DNA of 31,536 bases from an uncultured Muribaculaceae bacterium (lineage in GTDB: Bacteria > Bacteroidota > Bacteroidia > Bacteroidales > Muribaculaceae). Both the position numbers and the translations under genes were made by a program. Numbering within the stretch: the first letter of the stretch is position 1; each line of letters opens with the position of its first letter. The notes under the pieces were generated by a model. The model had not been told where the DNA came from and ran no database searches. It saw only the letters and a list, made by a program, of their open reading frames with translations. Below, piece after piece: positions 15,237 through 23,065 of the stretch. Location of the stretch: NCBI GenBank assembly GCA_910588245.1, contig CAJUQP010000041.1, forward strand, positions 1 to 31,536, given 5' to 3'.

Positions 15237-18005
15237 ATGACGAAAACTTCATTGCTGACGCTGCTGCTTGTCGTGGCTGCCGTCTTCGGCCTAAGGGCCC
15301 AGGTCACTACGGAGCCTTCTCCTCTTCAGGAGGATGCCAAGGATGTGACCGTATTCTTCCATGCCGACCAGGGTAACAAGAGACTGGCCGGCCAGCCTCC
15401 CACAGCGAAAATATATGCCCATACGGGCGTGATTCTCGAAGGGAATGGAGACTGGGTGAACGCTCCCAAGTGGGGCGATAACTCCGAGAAATATGAGCTG
15501 ACATATGTCAGCGAGAATCTATGGAAACTGTATATCGGTGACATCCGCACTTACTACGGCATAACGGATCCGGCCGCTAAGATTGACAGACTCGCGTTTG
15601 TGTTCCGCAACTCCGCTTGCACACTCGAGGGAAAGACTGCCTCAAACGGCGATATTTTCGTGGATCTTGTGGACGCAGGACTTCAGATATCGCTTGAGTC
15701 GGATGCCGGAGGCCGGTTGATTTCAGCATCCAATGCCAAGGTGACGTTTAAGGCCGGCACGACTATGGCCGCCGATATAACGTTGACGGTCAATGGCGAG
15801 GAGATTGCCAAAGCAACGAATTCCAACCTGCTGACAGCGGAATATACCTTCCCCGGCCCCGGAGACTATAAGGTGAAGGCTACTGCAAAATCAGGCTCCT
15901 CCACCACAGAGACTGACGATGTGTATTGCTATGCTCCGGCATCGCAACCGGCCTCATATCCGGGAGGAGGGGAGCCTGTGATGGGCCCTGTGAGAAATTC
16001 AGACGGGAGCGTGACGTTCTGTCTGGGCGCGCCGGGTAAGCAATCGGCCATGATCATCGGGGAATGGAACGATTATGACCCCGGTGTTGAATATGTGATG
16101 AACTATACTGATGTCGGTGACCAACGTTATTTCTGGACAACGGTGACAGGGCTGAAGAATGATGAGGACTATGGCTATTATTTCATAGTAGACGGGGCGC
16201 TCAAGGTTGGCGATCCTTATGCCCGTCTGGTGCTCGATCCATATAACGACAAATATATCTCTCCCGCGGTGTTCCCCGATCTTCCGGAATATCCTGATGA
16301 AGTTGAAGGCGTGCCTGTGGCTATCTACAGGGGAGATATCAACGATTATGACTGGCAAGTGAAGGACTTCAAGGGTGTAGCCCAGACAGACCTTATCATC
16401 TATGAGATGCTTCTCCGTGACTTCACAGGCACCGAAGGGGCCGCCGATGGCAACGGGACTGTCCGTCTGGCCATGGAGAAGATACCCTATCTCAAGAAAC
16501 TCGGAGTGAACGCTATAGAGCTGCTTCCTATAAATGAGTTCGCAGGCAACAATTCCTGGGGCTATAATCCCAATTTCTATTTCGCTCCCGACAAGGCGTA
16601 TGGCACCCCTGACGACTATAAGGCATTCATAGACTTATGTCATCAGAACGGTATAGCCGTGATACTCGACATGGTCTTCAATCAGAGCGACGGCATGCAT
16701 CCCTGGTATGTGATGTATGAACCCGGCAGCAATCCTTTCTACAACAAGACCGCACCCCATGCCTACAGCGTGCTCAATGATTGGAATCAAGGTTATGCCA
16801 TGGTGCAGGAACAATGGCATGACGTGTTGCGCTACTGGCTCAAGGAGTATAATGTGGACGGATTCCGTTTCGACCTGGTGAAGGGACTGGGCGACAACAA
16901 TTCGTATGCCAGCCCCAGTGATGCGGATACCAATGCTTACAACCAGAGCCGCATCGACAGGATGAAGAAACTGAAGGAAGTTGTCGATGCAGCCCGTCCG
17001 GGAGCCTACTTCATCAATGAGAATCTCGCCACAGCCCGGGAGGAGAACGCCATGGCGGAGAGCGGTGAGCTCAACTGGGCCAACGTGAATAATGCCGGCT
17101 GCCAGTTTGCAATGGGATATCAGTCGGAATCAGACATGAACAGGCTTTATGCCCCTAAAGACGGTGGGCGCCTGTGGGGTTCGACCGTGTCTTATCTTGA
17201 GAGCCACGATGAGCAGCGTCTGGCCTACAAGCAGGATATGTGGGGAGTGGCAGGCGTGAAGGGAAATGTGAAGGCATCGATGCAGCGCCTCGGATCGGCT
17301 GCCGCGCAGATGATTCTCTCTCCAGGAGCGCATATGATATGGCAGTTTTCCGAGTTGGGCAACGCGCAGACCACCAAGAACGATGACGGAAGCAACAACA
17401 CGTCGCCTAAAATTGTGGACTGGGCGCTTTTCGATGATCCCGACCACAGGGGTCTCTATGAAAACTATGCTGAGCTTATATCAATCCGTAATGATAATCC
17501 TGAGCTCTTCGCGGAGTCTGCCTCTTTCGAGATCAGCTGCGGACAGTCAAACTGGGCAGCCGGACGGACTCTCGCGTCGGTGGCCGGAGACAAAGAACTT
17601 TATACAGCTGTCAATCCGAATGTAGACAAGGAGATAACCGTGGCTATCAATTTCCTGAAAGGGGAGGAGAGTGCTTACCGGGTAATGTCGAAGTCATATG
17701 GCTCGCAGCCTAAGGTTGATGTCTCGTCAAAGACTGTGACGGTGCCTGCCAACTGCTATGTCGTGGTAGGAAGCTCCTCGGTGGCAGCCGTCGACGGAAT
17801 CTCTTCAGACGATGCCGCTCCTTTCAGGGCGTATGCGCGCGACGGACGCATATTCGTGGAAGACGCTTCAGTGACGGTGTCTGTATATGGCGCTGACGGA
17901 CGTATGTCGGGGGTTGTGGAGAATGGAGCCGGCAGTCTGTCGGTCATGCCGGGAGTATATATCCTTTCCGGGGCCGGAAAAACGGTGAAGGTTCTTGTCA
18001 GGTAA
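15237..18005 (+). CDS. Secreted GH13 alpha-amylase-family enzyme with T9SS-like tail
   Basis: The 922-residue protein has a signal peptide (about 1-22). An N-terminal beta domain resembling starch-binding modules follows (about 30-150, with KIYAHTGVI and NAPKWGDNSEKY), then a CBM48-like region (about 240-345, IIGEWNDYDPG). The GH13 barrel spans about 385-790. The predicted nucleophile is Asp546 (DGFRFDLVKG), the acid/base Glu595 (YFINENLA) and the transition-state stabiliser Asp658 (ESHDEQR), so it should hydrolyse alpha-glucans. Region I reads DMVFNQ (478-483), with Gln where most GH13 enzymes have His. The last about 70 residues end PGVYILSGAGKTVKVLVR, resembling a type A sorting domain for type IX secretion. 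No SusC/SusD genes adjoin. Exact specificity is undecided. Confidence 0.93.
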   Translation: MTKTSLLTLLLVVAAVFGLRAQVTTEPSPLQEDAKDVTVFFHADQGNKRLAGQPPTAKIYAHTGVILEGNGDWVNAPKWGDNSEKYELTYVSENLWKLYIGDIRTYYGITDPAAKIDRLAFVFRNSACTLEGKTASNGDIFVDLVDAGLQISLESDAGGRLISASNAKVTFKAGTTMAADITLTVNGEEIAKATNSNLLTAEYTFPGPGDYKVKATAKSGSSTTETDDVYCYAPASQPASYPGGGEPVMGPVRNSDGSVTFCLGAPGKQSAMIIGEWNDYDPGVEYVMNYTDVGDQRYFWTTVTGLKNDEDYGYYFIVDGALKVGDPYARLVLDPYNDKYISPAVFPDLPEYPDEVEGVPVAIYRGDINDYDWQVKDFKGVAQTDLIIYEMLLRDFTGTEGAADGNGTVRLAMEKIPYLKKLGVNAIELLPINEFAGNNSWGYNPNFYFAPDKAYGTPDDYKAFIDLCHQNGIAVILDMVFNQSDGMHPWYVMYEPGSNPFYNKTAPHAYSVLNDWNQGYAMVQEQWHDVLRYWLKEYNVDGFRFDLVKGLGDNNSYASPSDADTNAYNQSRIDRMKKLKEVVDAARPGAYFINENLATAREENAMAESGELNWANVNNAGCQFAMGYQSESDMNRLYAPKDGGRLWGSTVSYLESHDEQRLAYKQDMWGVAGVKGNVKASMQRLGSAAAQMILSPGAHMIWQFSELGNAQTTKNDDGSNNTSPKIVDWALFDDPDHRGLYENYAELISIRNDNPELFAESASFEISCGQSNWAAGRTLASVAGDKELYTAVNPNVDKEITVAINFLKGEESAYRVMSKSYGSQPKVDVSSKTVTVPANCYVVVGSSSVAAVDGISSDDAAPFRAYARDGRIFVEDASVTVSVYGADGRMSGVVENGAGSLSVMPGVYILSGAGKTVKVLVR

Positions 18006-18027
18006 TCTGATAAGTGGCGACAGCCCG

Positions 18028-18074
18028 AAAACAGGAAGGCCTCCTGCCGACTCGGCAGGAGGCCTTCCTGTTTT
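18028..18074. terminator. Strong bidirectional terminator between convergent genes
   Basis: Bases 18028-18050 and 18052-18074 form a perfect 23-bp inverted repeat, with A-run and T-run ends (T-run on plus, complementary T-run on minus). It ends both the amylase gene from the left and the minus-strand gene whose stop is at 18137. Confidence 0.93.
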
Positions 18075-18136
18075 TCCGCCATGATGGGCGCCCATATGTC
18101 TGCGGAACTTATAACAGGTCGTTCCGGCAATGAATG

Positions 18137-19054
18137 TTATTTTTTCATCGAGAAGTGCTTAGCTGCCAGACGATATCCATCGGCGAACACCTCTACTGTA
18201 TATTCGCCCGGCGTGAGGGTCGTGTTGACGTCCCAATATACGCTTACACTGACCTCTTCGTTAGCGTATTCTATCTGACGGTGGGCAGTGCACTGCACGG
18301 TAGACCCGTCGAGGCTGAACGATCCGGCGTTGCCGAGGAGCGATCCCTCAGGACTGACGATCCTGATATAGAAATCCTTCATTCCGGCTGACGCGGTGTT
18401 GTTGGGGCTGACTATGAAGCTGACTCCGAGCTGACGGGCCTTGGTGATATTTTTCTCCTTTTTCCCTTTCTTGTTGTAAGCTTGAAGAGACACTCCTGTG
18501 ATGTTCAGCTTTTTGGCGAGTTTTACGGTCTGCGAGAGCTGCTCGTTCTGCGAGGTGGTGGCGGAAAGGTTGGATGCAAGCTGTTCGTTGTGGCGCGTCA
18601 CAGCCTCTATCTCCTTCTTCAGCCCTTCATTCTCCTCTCCAAGACGCTTTATCTCCTCGAGATAGTGCTTCACGATCCCTTTCAAGGTGGCTATCTCCGC
18701 CTCGAGGTCTTTTATACGCTTGCGGTTGGCGGCGTTGCTTTTCTTCTCTTGGTCGAGCTCTGTGAGGAGCCCCTCAACCTTTAGCCGCGCCTCATTGTAT
18801 TTCTGTACCAGCGAATCATTTTTCAGATATCTCTGCTGATCCTCATATTGGTTGAAGTCCGCGTTCAGCTGGTTGAATTCATTTGTGAGCAACAGGCGGT
18901 CGTTGGCCAGACGCAGGTTCTCGGTTTCCTCCCGTGCCGCATTGACTTCCTCGGTGCGCTTCGCGTTGGTTATGATAAGCACCACTATGAGTGCCACAAG
19001 GCAGAGAAGAGCAGCTCCTCCGCCATAGATGATTATCTTCTGGTTCTTATTCAT
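18137..19054 (-). CDS. Membrane-anchored coiled-coil protein with beta-rich C-terminus
   Basis: I do not recognise this 305-residue protein. It has one membrane segment (about 7-29), a long charged coiled coil (about 33-180, with ELDQEKK and EEIKRLGEENEGLKKEIE) and a C-terminal beta-rich domain (about 185-305, ending FADGYRLAAKHFSMKK). The N-terminus is probably cytoplasmic and the rest periplasmic. An in-frame ATG exists at 19081, but it lies 7 bp after a TAATTTTG promoter element. The start at 19054 is therefore preferred. Conserved lineage-specific envelope proteins of this layout are common in Bacteroidales; no function is claimed. It stands alone, convergent with the amylase gene. Confidence 0.75.
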   Translation of the reverse strand: MNKNQKIIIYGGGAALLCLVALIVVLIITNAKRTEEVNAAREETENLRLANDRLLLTNEFNQLNADFNQYEDQQRYLKNDSLVQKYNEARLKVEGLLTELDQEKKSNAANRKRIKDLEAEIATLKGIVKHYLEEIKRLGEENEGLKKEIEAVTRHNEQLASNLSATTSQNEQLSQTVKLAKKLNITGVSLQAYNKKGKKEKNITKARQLGVSFIVSPNNTASAGMKDFYIRIVSPEGSLLGNAGSFSLDGSTVQCTAHRQIEYANEEVSVSVYWDVNTTLTPGEYTVEVFADGYRLAAKHFSMKK

Positions 19055-19088
19055 ATGAAGGAAATGGGCTGTTTTGCCCATCAGAGTG

Positions 19089-19096
19089 CAAAATTA
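19089..19096 (-). promoter_or_regulatory. Promoter -7 element for the coiled-coil gene
   Basis: TAATTTTG on the minus strand (19096 to 19089) fits TAnnTTTG. A weak TTGG at 19119-19116 lies 19 bp upstream. It leaves a leader of roughly 30 nt before the ATG at 19054. Confidence 0.6.
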
Positions 19097-19137
19097 CAAC
19101 GAAATTCGCTATTCCCCAAGTCTGGGGCATAAAAAGA

Positions 19138-19175
19138 TTATGGTCGATAACCGGAAAACCGGGAATCGACCATAA
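19138..19175 (-). terminator. Terminator of the small acidic lipoprotein gene
   Basis: Arms 19138-19154 and 19159-19175 pair over 17 positions with one two-base mismatch around an AAAA loop. On the minus strand the hairpin is followed by TCTTTTTATG. It lies about 36 bp after the stop at 19212. Confidence 0.85.
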
Positions 19176-19211
19176 CTTCGCTTTTTGTCTTATGTACTCG
19201 CTTGGCGGGAA

Positions 19212-19424
19212 TTATTTTGCAGGCTCCTCAGCAACAGCAGCGGCAGCAGCAACAGCTGTGTCAGCTACTACAGAGTCAGCAGCGGCGCTGTCAACGACAA
19301 CCTCTTCTACTGCAACTTCCTCTACTACTACAGAGTCGCTATCAACAGCCTCTGCGTTCTTGTTGCCACAGCTAACCATGGCTACGCTGAAAAGAACAGC
19401 GAGTGAAAGAACTACTTTTTTCAT
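19212..19424 (-). CDS. Small acidic low-complexity lipoprotein
   Basis: This 70-residue protein has a textbook lipoprotein signal (VAMVSC, lipidated Cys19). Its mature part of about 52 residues consists almost only of Val, Ala, Glu, Asp, Ser and a few Thr, with repeated VVEE, VVDS and ADSVV blocks. Apart from a Lys at residue 22 there is no basic residue before the final Lys, and there is no aromatic residue. It cannot be a conventional enzyme; a structural or surface role is conceivable but unproven. A near-consensus promoter, a leader of about 45 nt and a strong terminator indicate a well-expressed single-gene unit. Bases 19245-19340 are correspondingly repetitive. Confidence 0.8.
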   Translation of the reverse strand: MKKVVLSLAVLFSVAMVSCGNKNAEAVDSDSVVVEEVAVEEVVVDSAAADSVVADTAVAAAAAVAEEPAK

Positions 19425-19475
19425 CTCTTTAATAAATTAAAATAATAAAACAATTTTTTGCTATCAAAAACGGTG

Positions 19476-19505
19476 CAAAGTTAATACTTATTTTTCGATT
19501 GTCAA
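19476..19505 (-). promoter_or_regulatory. Promoter of the small lipoprotein gene
   Basis: On the minus strand TTGA (19505-19502) and TAACTTTG (19483-19476) are 18 bp apart. The -7 element is a perfect TAnnTTTG match; the -33 is partial. The AT-rich leader ends in AAAGAG just before the ATG at 19424. Confidence 0.75.
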
Positions 19506-19712
19506 GTATCAGGCTATATTTTTTTAAGGAAAGAGTGCGATTTCTACACTTATTTAACGTATTTAACTTAATAAAACCGTATTTTAACGCATTTTGGGGC
19601 TTTACCGGCAGATTTCGGACGTGGAACGAAAGAAGAACCGATATGAATAAGCCGCAAGATTCTCCAAGACTCCGGCCATAAAAGGGAAGACCGCCGACGT
19701 AAAAAAGTAAGA

Positions 19713-19740
19713 AGGTCCGGAACGATATCGTTCCAGACCT
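19713..19740 (-). terminator. Terminator of tRNA-Leu
   Basis: Arms 19713-19725 and 19728-19740 form a 13-bp stem with one mismatch and a TA centre. On the minus strand TTCTTACTTTTTT follows. It begins 4 bp past the end of the tRNA. Confidence 0.82.
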
Positions 19741-19744
19741 CCTG

Positions 19745-19826
19745 TGCCCTGAGCCGGGCTCGAACCGGCACGGCTCGCACCATTGGTGTTTGAGACCAAC
19801 GCGTCTACCAATTCCGCCATCAGGGC
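19745..19826 (-). tRNA. tRNA-Leu (anticodon CAA)
   Basis: The minus strand folds as an 82-nt class II tRNA. The acceptor stem is GCCCTGA/TCAGGGC, the D arm contains GGCGGAATTGGTAGACGC and the anticodon stem TTGGT/ACCAA encloses loop CTCAAAC, anticodon CAA, reading UUG. A variable arm and the T arm GCCGG-TTCGAGC-CCGGC complete it. The 3' CCA is not encoded. It has its own promoter and terminator. Confidence 0.96.
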
Positions 19827-19860
19827 ATCCTCAGGGCGGCCATCAGCCGCTTTCACTCTG

Positions 19861-19891
19861 CAAAGTTAATGTTTTTTTGTCAATCACACAA
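19861..19891 (-). promoter_or_regulatory. tRNA-Leu promoter
   Basis: TAACTTTG (19868-19861, minus strand) is a perfect -7 element with TTGT 19 bp upstream (19891-19888). The tRNA 5' end is about 35 bp downstream, allowing a short 5' leader for RNase P removal. Confidence 0.75.
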
Positions 19892-19960
19892 CTTTTTTCG
19901 GCAGTGTCTCATTTTTTTGAAGGCGTTCACATCCTGCAGTGCCGTTTATATGCCGTTTTT

Positions 19961-21367
19961 TTATTCGTAATGTATCTTGGCCTTCCGGATCACTTTCCAA
20001 CATCCCCCTTCGAACACAGCAGTGCCCGATGAGTCGTTGACTATTTTCTCTTTGCCGTCGGTGTTGTCGAGATCGGGCGACACACAGGCTCCCGCCAGCG
20101 ACTCACGGGGGGTGAGCATGGCCATATCCCATACGGTGGGATCGTCGACCACCCGGAAACTTCCTGCATAACCGTCGGTGGTGTCAAGACGGAAAACGGA
20201 GTTGCCGACATTGAGCGAACGGTCAGCCCTTACGAATATCCCTTTGCTGTTGGCGCGTCCGAGATAGATGGTGCGCAGGGGTGTGCCCTGTCTGGCCGGT
20301 TGCTGTGAGGAGGCCTGAGGCGCCGTCTGGCGTGAAGGCTGGGCTGGAGCGGTGTCATGCTGCGCAACGGCTGGCTGGACAGCGGCGAGACTCACGGCTT
20401 TCTCCAGTTCGGCCTCCTTGCGGAGCGCGTCGGAGAGGCGGGCGCGCAGAGTGGCATTCTCGGAGGTAAGTGTCTCCACTTTACCTTGCAGTGCGGAGTT
20501 GGCGGAGGCGAGTTCCTCCACTTTCCTGTTGAGAGTAGCCACCTCTTTGTTTTTCTCGGTCAGTCTCGCGGCAAATTTCTCGCGCAGGGAGTTGGCCTCC
20601 ATGGCCGCGGCGCGCTGGTCGGTGGGCGGAATCTCCGACGGAACGGCATCCGTTGGTTGCATGGCAGGTCTTGCGCCGTTCTTCTTCATGACGTTTGAGG
20701 CGAAGATTACCAGCGCGACAACGACTCCGACAAGGATTATAAGTATTACGGTGTAAATCCATGTGTGGTTTTGCGCCTTGTTGATGGGATCCTCATCCTC
20801 CAGGGCCTGCATGGCTTTCAGTTCCGCTTCGTTGGCGGCGGCTGCCATGCTGTCGGCCGGAGCGGGGGAGACTGCTGCCGTGGTGGCGGGCGCCTTGGCC
20901 TCAGTGGCAGCCTGGACGCCTTTTTTCTCCGGGGAGGACGCGGGGGTGGTTTTTTCTTCTTTCGGGGCCTCCGGCTTTGCCGGTGCCGCTATGGTCATGG
21001 CGTTGATGCGGCTTCCCGCGCGTTTACGGCCAATGCGTCCTTTGTCAATAAGCCCTTTCGTGGAGAAAGCCTTCGTCCAGAAATCGACAAGTTTCGTCTT
21101 GTCCCAGCTTTTATAGTCGCCGGGCAATGATATGGCCTTGAACGCCTTGATGTTTTCTTTCTCCTTTGGCTTGAGCGATCTTTCGAGCTCGGCCATTGTC
21201 TTGGGATGCAAGTCGTCGAGATATCCTGAGCCGTCGTTGGCGTAGCGCAGATAAGCCTGAGTCGCGATAACCCTGGCCTGCTCCATCTCTTTGTCGGTGA
21301 CTGCCTGCATGGTGCCTGTGGCGGATGCCGCCAGGATTAATGCGATGATGTAGATGAGTCGTTTCAT
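19961..21367 (-). CDS. Envelope protein with Ala/Pro linker, membrane segment and coiled coil
   Basis: I do not recognise a named family. From the ATG at 21367 it has 468 residues. In order there is a signal peptide (about 1-22), a helical region (about 25-115, with ARVIATQAYLRYA and KSWDKTKLVDFWTKAF) and an Ala/Pro/Glu-rich linker (about 125-190). A membrane segment follows (about 206-230, WIYTVILIILVGVVVALVIF), then a coiled coil (about 255-345). A Gln/Pro-rich linker leads to a compact C-terminal domain (about 375-468). If the signal peptide is cleaved, the N-terminal half is periplasmic and the coiled coil cytoplasmic. An upstream in-frame ATG at 21445 abuts the -7 promoter element and cannot be the usual start. 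It is possibly envelope-to-cytoplasm linking; function unknown. Confidence 0.75.
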   Translation of the reverse strand: MKRLIYIIALILAASATGTMQAVTDKEMEQARVIATQAYLRYANDGSGYLDDLHPKTMAELERSLKPKEKENIKAFKAISLPGDYKSWDKTKLVDFWTKAFSTKGLIDKGRIGRKRAGSRINAMTIAAPAKPEAPKEEKTTPASSPEKKGVQAATEAKAPATTAAVSPAPADSMAAAANEAELKAMQALEDEDPINKAQNHTWIYTVILIILVGVVVALVIFASNVMKKNGARPAMQPTDAVPSEIPPTDQRAAAMEANSLREKFAARLTEKNKEVATLNRKVEELASANSALQGKVETLTSENATLRARLSDALRKEAELEKAVSLAAVQPAVAQHDTAPAQPSRQTAPQASSQQPARQGTPLRTIYLGRANSKGIFVRADRSLNVGNSVFRLDTTDGYAGSFRVVDDPTVWDMAMLTPRESLAGACVSPDLDNTDGKEKIVNDSSGTAVFEGGCWKVIRKAKIHYE

Positions 21368-21446
21368 TATATAATATATAGCTTGAATGTTTTCGGGTTG
21401 TGATCTCAGCTTGTGGCGAAAAATCGTCGCTCCGATATATTTCATG

Positions 21447-21477
21447 CAAAAGTAATAAAAAACATTTTCACGTGCAA
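21447..21477 (-). promoter_or_regulatory. Promoter of the 468-residue envelope protein gene
   Basis: On the minus strand TTG (21477-21475) and TACTTTTG (21454-21447) are 20 bp apart. It lies within 40 bp of the rpoN stop codon, so the gene can be expressed apart from rpoN. The leader is about 70 nt. Confidence 0.7.
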
Positions 21478-21484
21478 TAACCTC

Positions 21485-22873
21485 TCACAGCTCTTTTCGC
21501 AGACGCGCCACGGGGATGCCCTGGCGGTCGCGATATTTCGCCACTGTCCTGCGCGACACTTCGTAGCCTCTCGCCTCCATCATGTCTTTGATCTTTTCGT
21601 CGCTCAACGGGTGACGTTTGTCTTCCCCCTCCACTATGGCTGCGATCTCTGCCTCGACTTTGCGGTTGGTCAGGGCTTCGGAAGTGTCCTCCCCCTCCTC
21701 GCCGATGGAGTCGCTGAAAAAGAAACGCAGAGGAAATATGCCCCATGGAGTGGCGACATATTTGTTGTTTGTGGCACGCGATATCACGGATATGTCGTAG
21801 CCTGTCATTGCGGAGATGTCTTTGATCATCATCGGTTTCAGCCGATATACGTCTTCCGTGCGGAAATATTCCTCCTGAATTTTCATGATCGCTGTCATGA
21901 CCCCTATGAGGGTCTCCTGTCGCTGGCGCAATATGCGGATGAAGTCGCGGGCATCGTTGAAGCGGGATATGACGAATTCCTGCCCTTTCCTTGCTTTCCT
22001 GCGCGATGCGGCGGTCTCCTCCATTTCTCTCACTGCTTCTGAGAATGTGCGGTCGATGGCAAGTTCGGGCACACGATTGTTGAGCGACACCGAAAGATGC
22101 CCGTCTTCGTTGCTCACCACAAGGTCGGGCACGATGACATTGGTGCGGTAGCTGGTGGAGTCGAGGGAAGCTCCGGGCTTGGGATTAAGCGTGAGTATGA
22201 GGTCGATGGCTTCCTTCACCCTCTCCTGGCCGATTCTCAGTCCGGAGATGATCTTGTGGGTGTGTTTCATCGAGAATGCCTCAAACTGGGAGTCGATTAT
22301 CTTCAAGGCGTCGTCGCGTTGCTGCGATTCCGGGAGATGTATGAGTTGGAGGCGGAGGCAATCCTGCAGGCTTGTGGCGCCCACGCCGTATGGTTCAAGT
22401 TGCCTCACAGCCTCGAGGGCTTCCGTGGCTTGGGCTTCGGTCACCTCTATCCCGGGCCCGAACGCCATATCATTGACGAGCGACTGCAGGGGCCTGCGAA
22501 GATATCCGTTGGAGTCGAGGCTGCCTATGATATATTCCGCGGCCTCGCGTACCTTCTCGGGGAGTTCCCTTTCCGAGAGCTGGCGCAGGAGCGAGTCGTA
22601 GAGCGATTCCTCATTGTCGGCCGGAGCGAAGTCGTAGTCGGAGAAGTCGTCTGCCGAGGTGTTGCGGGCCTCAAGTCTATATCGCGGAATGTCGTTGTCG
22701 GGAGTCTCATCTTTGTCGATGACCTCGAGCGCGGGATTGTCTTCCAGCTCTTTCTCAACGGCGTCCTCAAGTTCGGGCGCGGTCAGCTCGAGCAGCTTCA
22801 CGAAACGGAGCTGCTGGGCGGAGAGCCTCATGGTGAGGCGTTGGTCGAGAGTTAGTGACTGGCCGGGATTCAT
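21485..22873 (-). CDS. rpoN: RNA polymerase sigma-54 factor RpoN
   Basis: This 462-residue protein is a complete sigma-54. Region I is Gln/Leu-rich and contacts activators (QSLTLDQRLTMRLSAQQLRF at 5-24, followed by LEDNPALEV). An acidic region II comes next, then the core-binding and helix-turn-helix domains, and a C-terminal RpoN box (SRRTVAKYRD, 440-449) that reads the -24 element. Sigma-54 needs an AAA+ enhancer-binding activator to open promoters; none is encoded in this window. It directs nitrogen, envelope or carbohydrate genes in various bacteria, so its regulon here cannot be told. It is divergent from the TPR gene at 23066 and followed on the same strand by the envelope protein gene. 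Confidence 0.97.
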   Translation of the reverse strand: MNPGQSLTLDQRLTMRLSAQQLRFVKLLELTAPELEDAVEKELEDNPALEVIDKDETPDNDIPRYRLEARNTSADDFSDYDFAPADNEESLYDSLLRQLSERELPEKVREAAEYIIGSLDSNGYLRRPLQSLVNDMAFGPGIEVTEAQATEALEAVRQLEPYGVGATSLQDCLRLQLIHLPESQQRDDALKIIDSQFEAFSMKHTHKIISGLRIGQERVKEAIDLILTLNPKPGASLDSTSYRTNVIVPDLVVSNEDGHLSVSLNNRVPELAIDRTFSEAVREMEETAASRRKARKGQEFVISRFNDARDFIRILRQRQETLIGVMTAIMKIQEEYFRTEDVYRLKPMMIKDISAMTGYDISVISRATNNKYVATPWGIFPLRFFFSDSIGEEGEDTSEALTNRKVEAEIAAIVEGEDKRHPLSDEKIKDMMEARGYEVSRRTVAKYRDRQGIPVARLRKEL

Positions 22874-22906
22874 AATCTCTGATAAACTTTTATCGCTTAA
22901 AGCAAC

Positions 22907-22916
22907 CGCGAAATTA
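22907..22916 (-). promoter_or_regulatory. Candidate rpoN promoter -7 element (TAATTTCGCG)
   Basis: TAATTTCG on the minus strand is one base from TAnnTTTG and lies about 35 bp before the rpoN ATG. No clear -33 element is seen. The full 10-mer TAATTTCGCG recurs in the opposite orientation at 22979-22988. Confidence 0.5.
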
Positions 22917-22955
22917 CTATAAATTGCTCATTCATGAAAAAAAACAGGAAAAAAA

Positions 22956-22986
22956 TTGCCGATTACACAAAAAATGCTTAATTTCG
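22956..22986 (+). promoter_or_regulatory. Candidate promoter of the TPR gene
   Basis: TTG at 22956-22958 and TAATTTCG at 22979-22986 are 20 bp apart, one base off the -7 consensus. The leader to the ATG at 23066 would be about 70 nt and is rich in AACAA. Confidence 0.55.
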
Positions 22987-23065
22987 CGTCTTGAAATGCG
23001 GAATGCCTCCAGGACATGCCGTAATCATCTAACAATAACAACGAAAAAGAAACAACAAAATAGAA

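Noticed and set aside
544..18005. A single starch-utilisation locus joining the SusCD operon with the GH13 gene
   Set aside because: The amylase lies 7.5 kb beyond susD, past several terminators, separate promoters and unrelated housekeeping genes.
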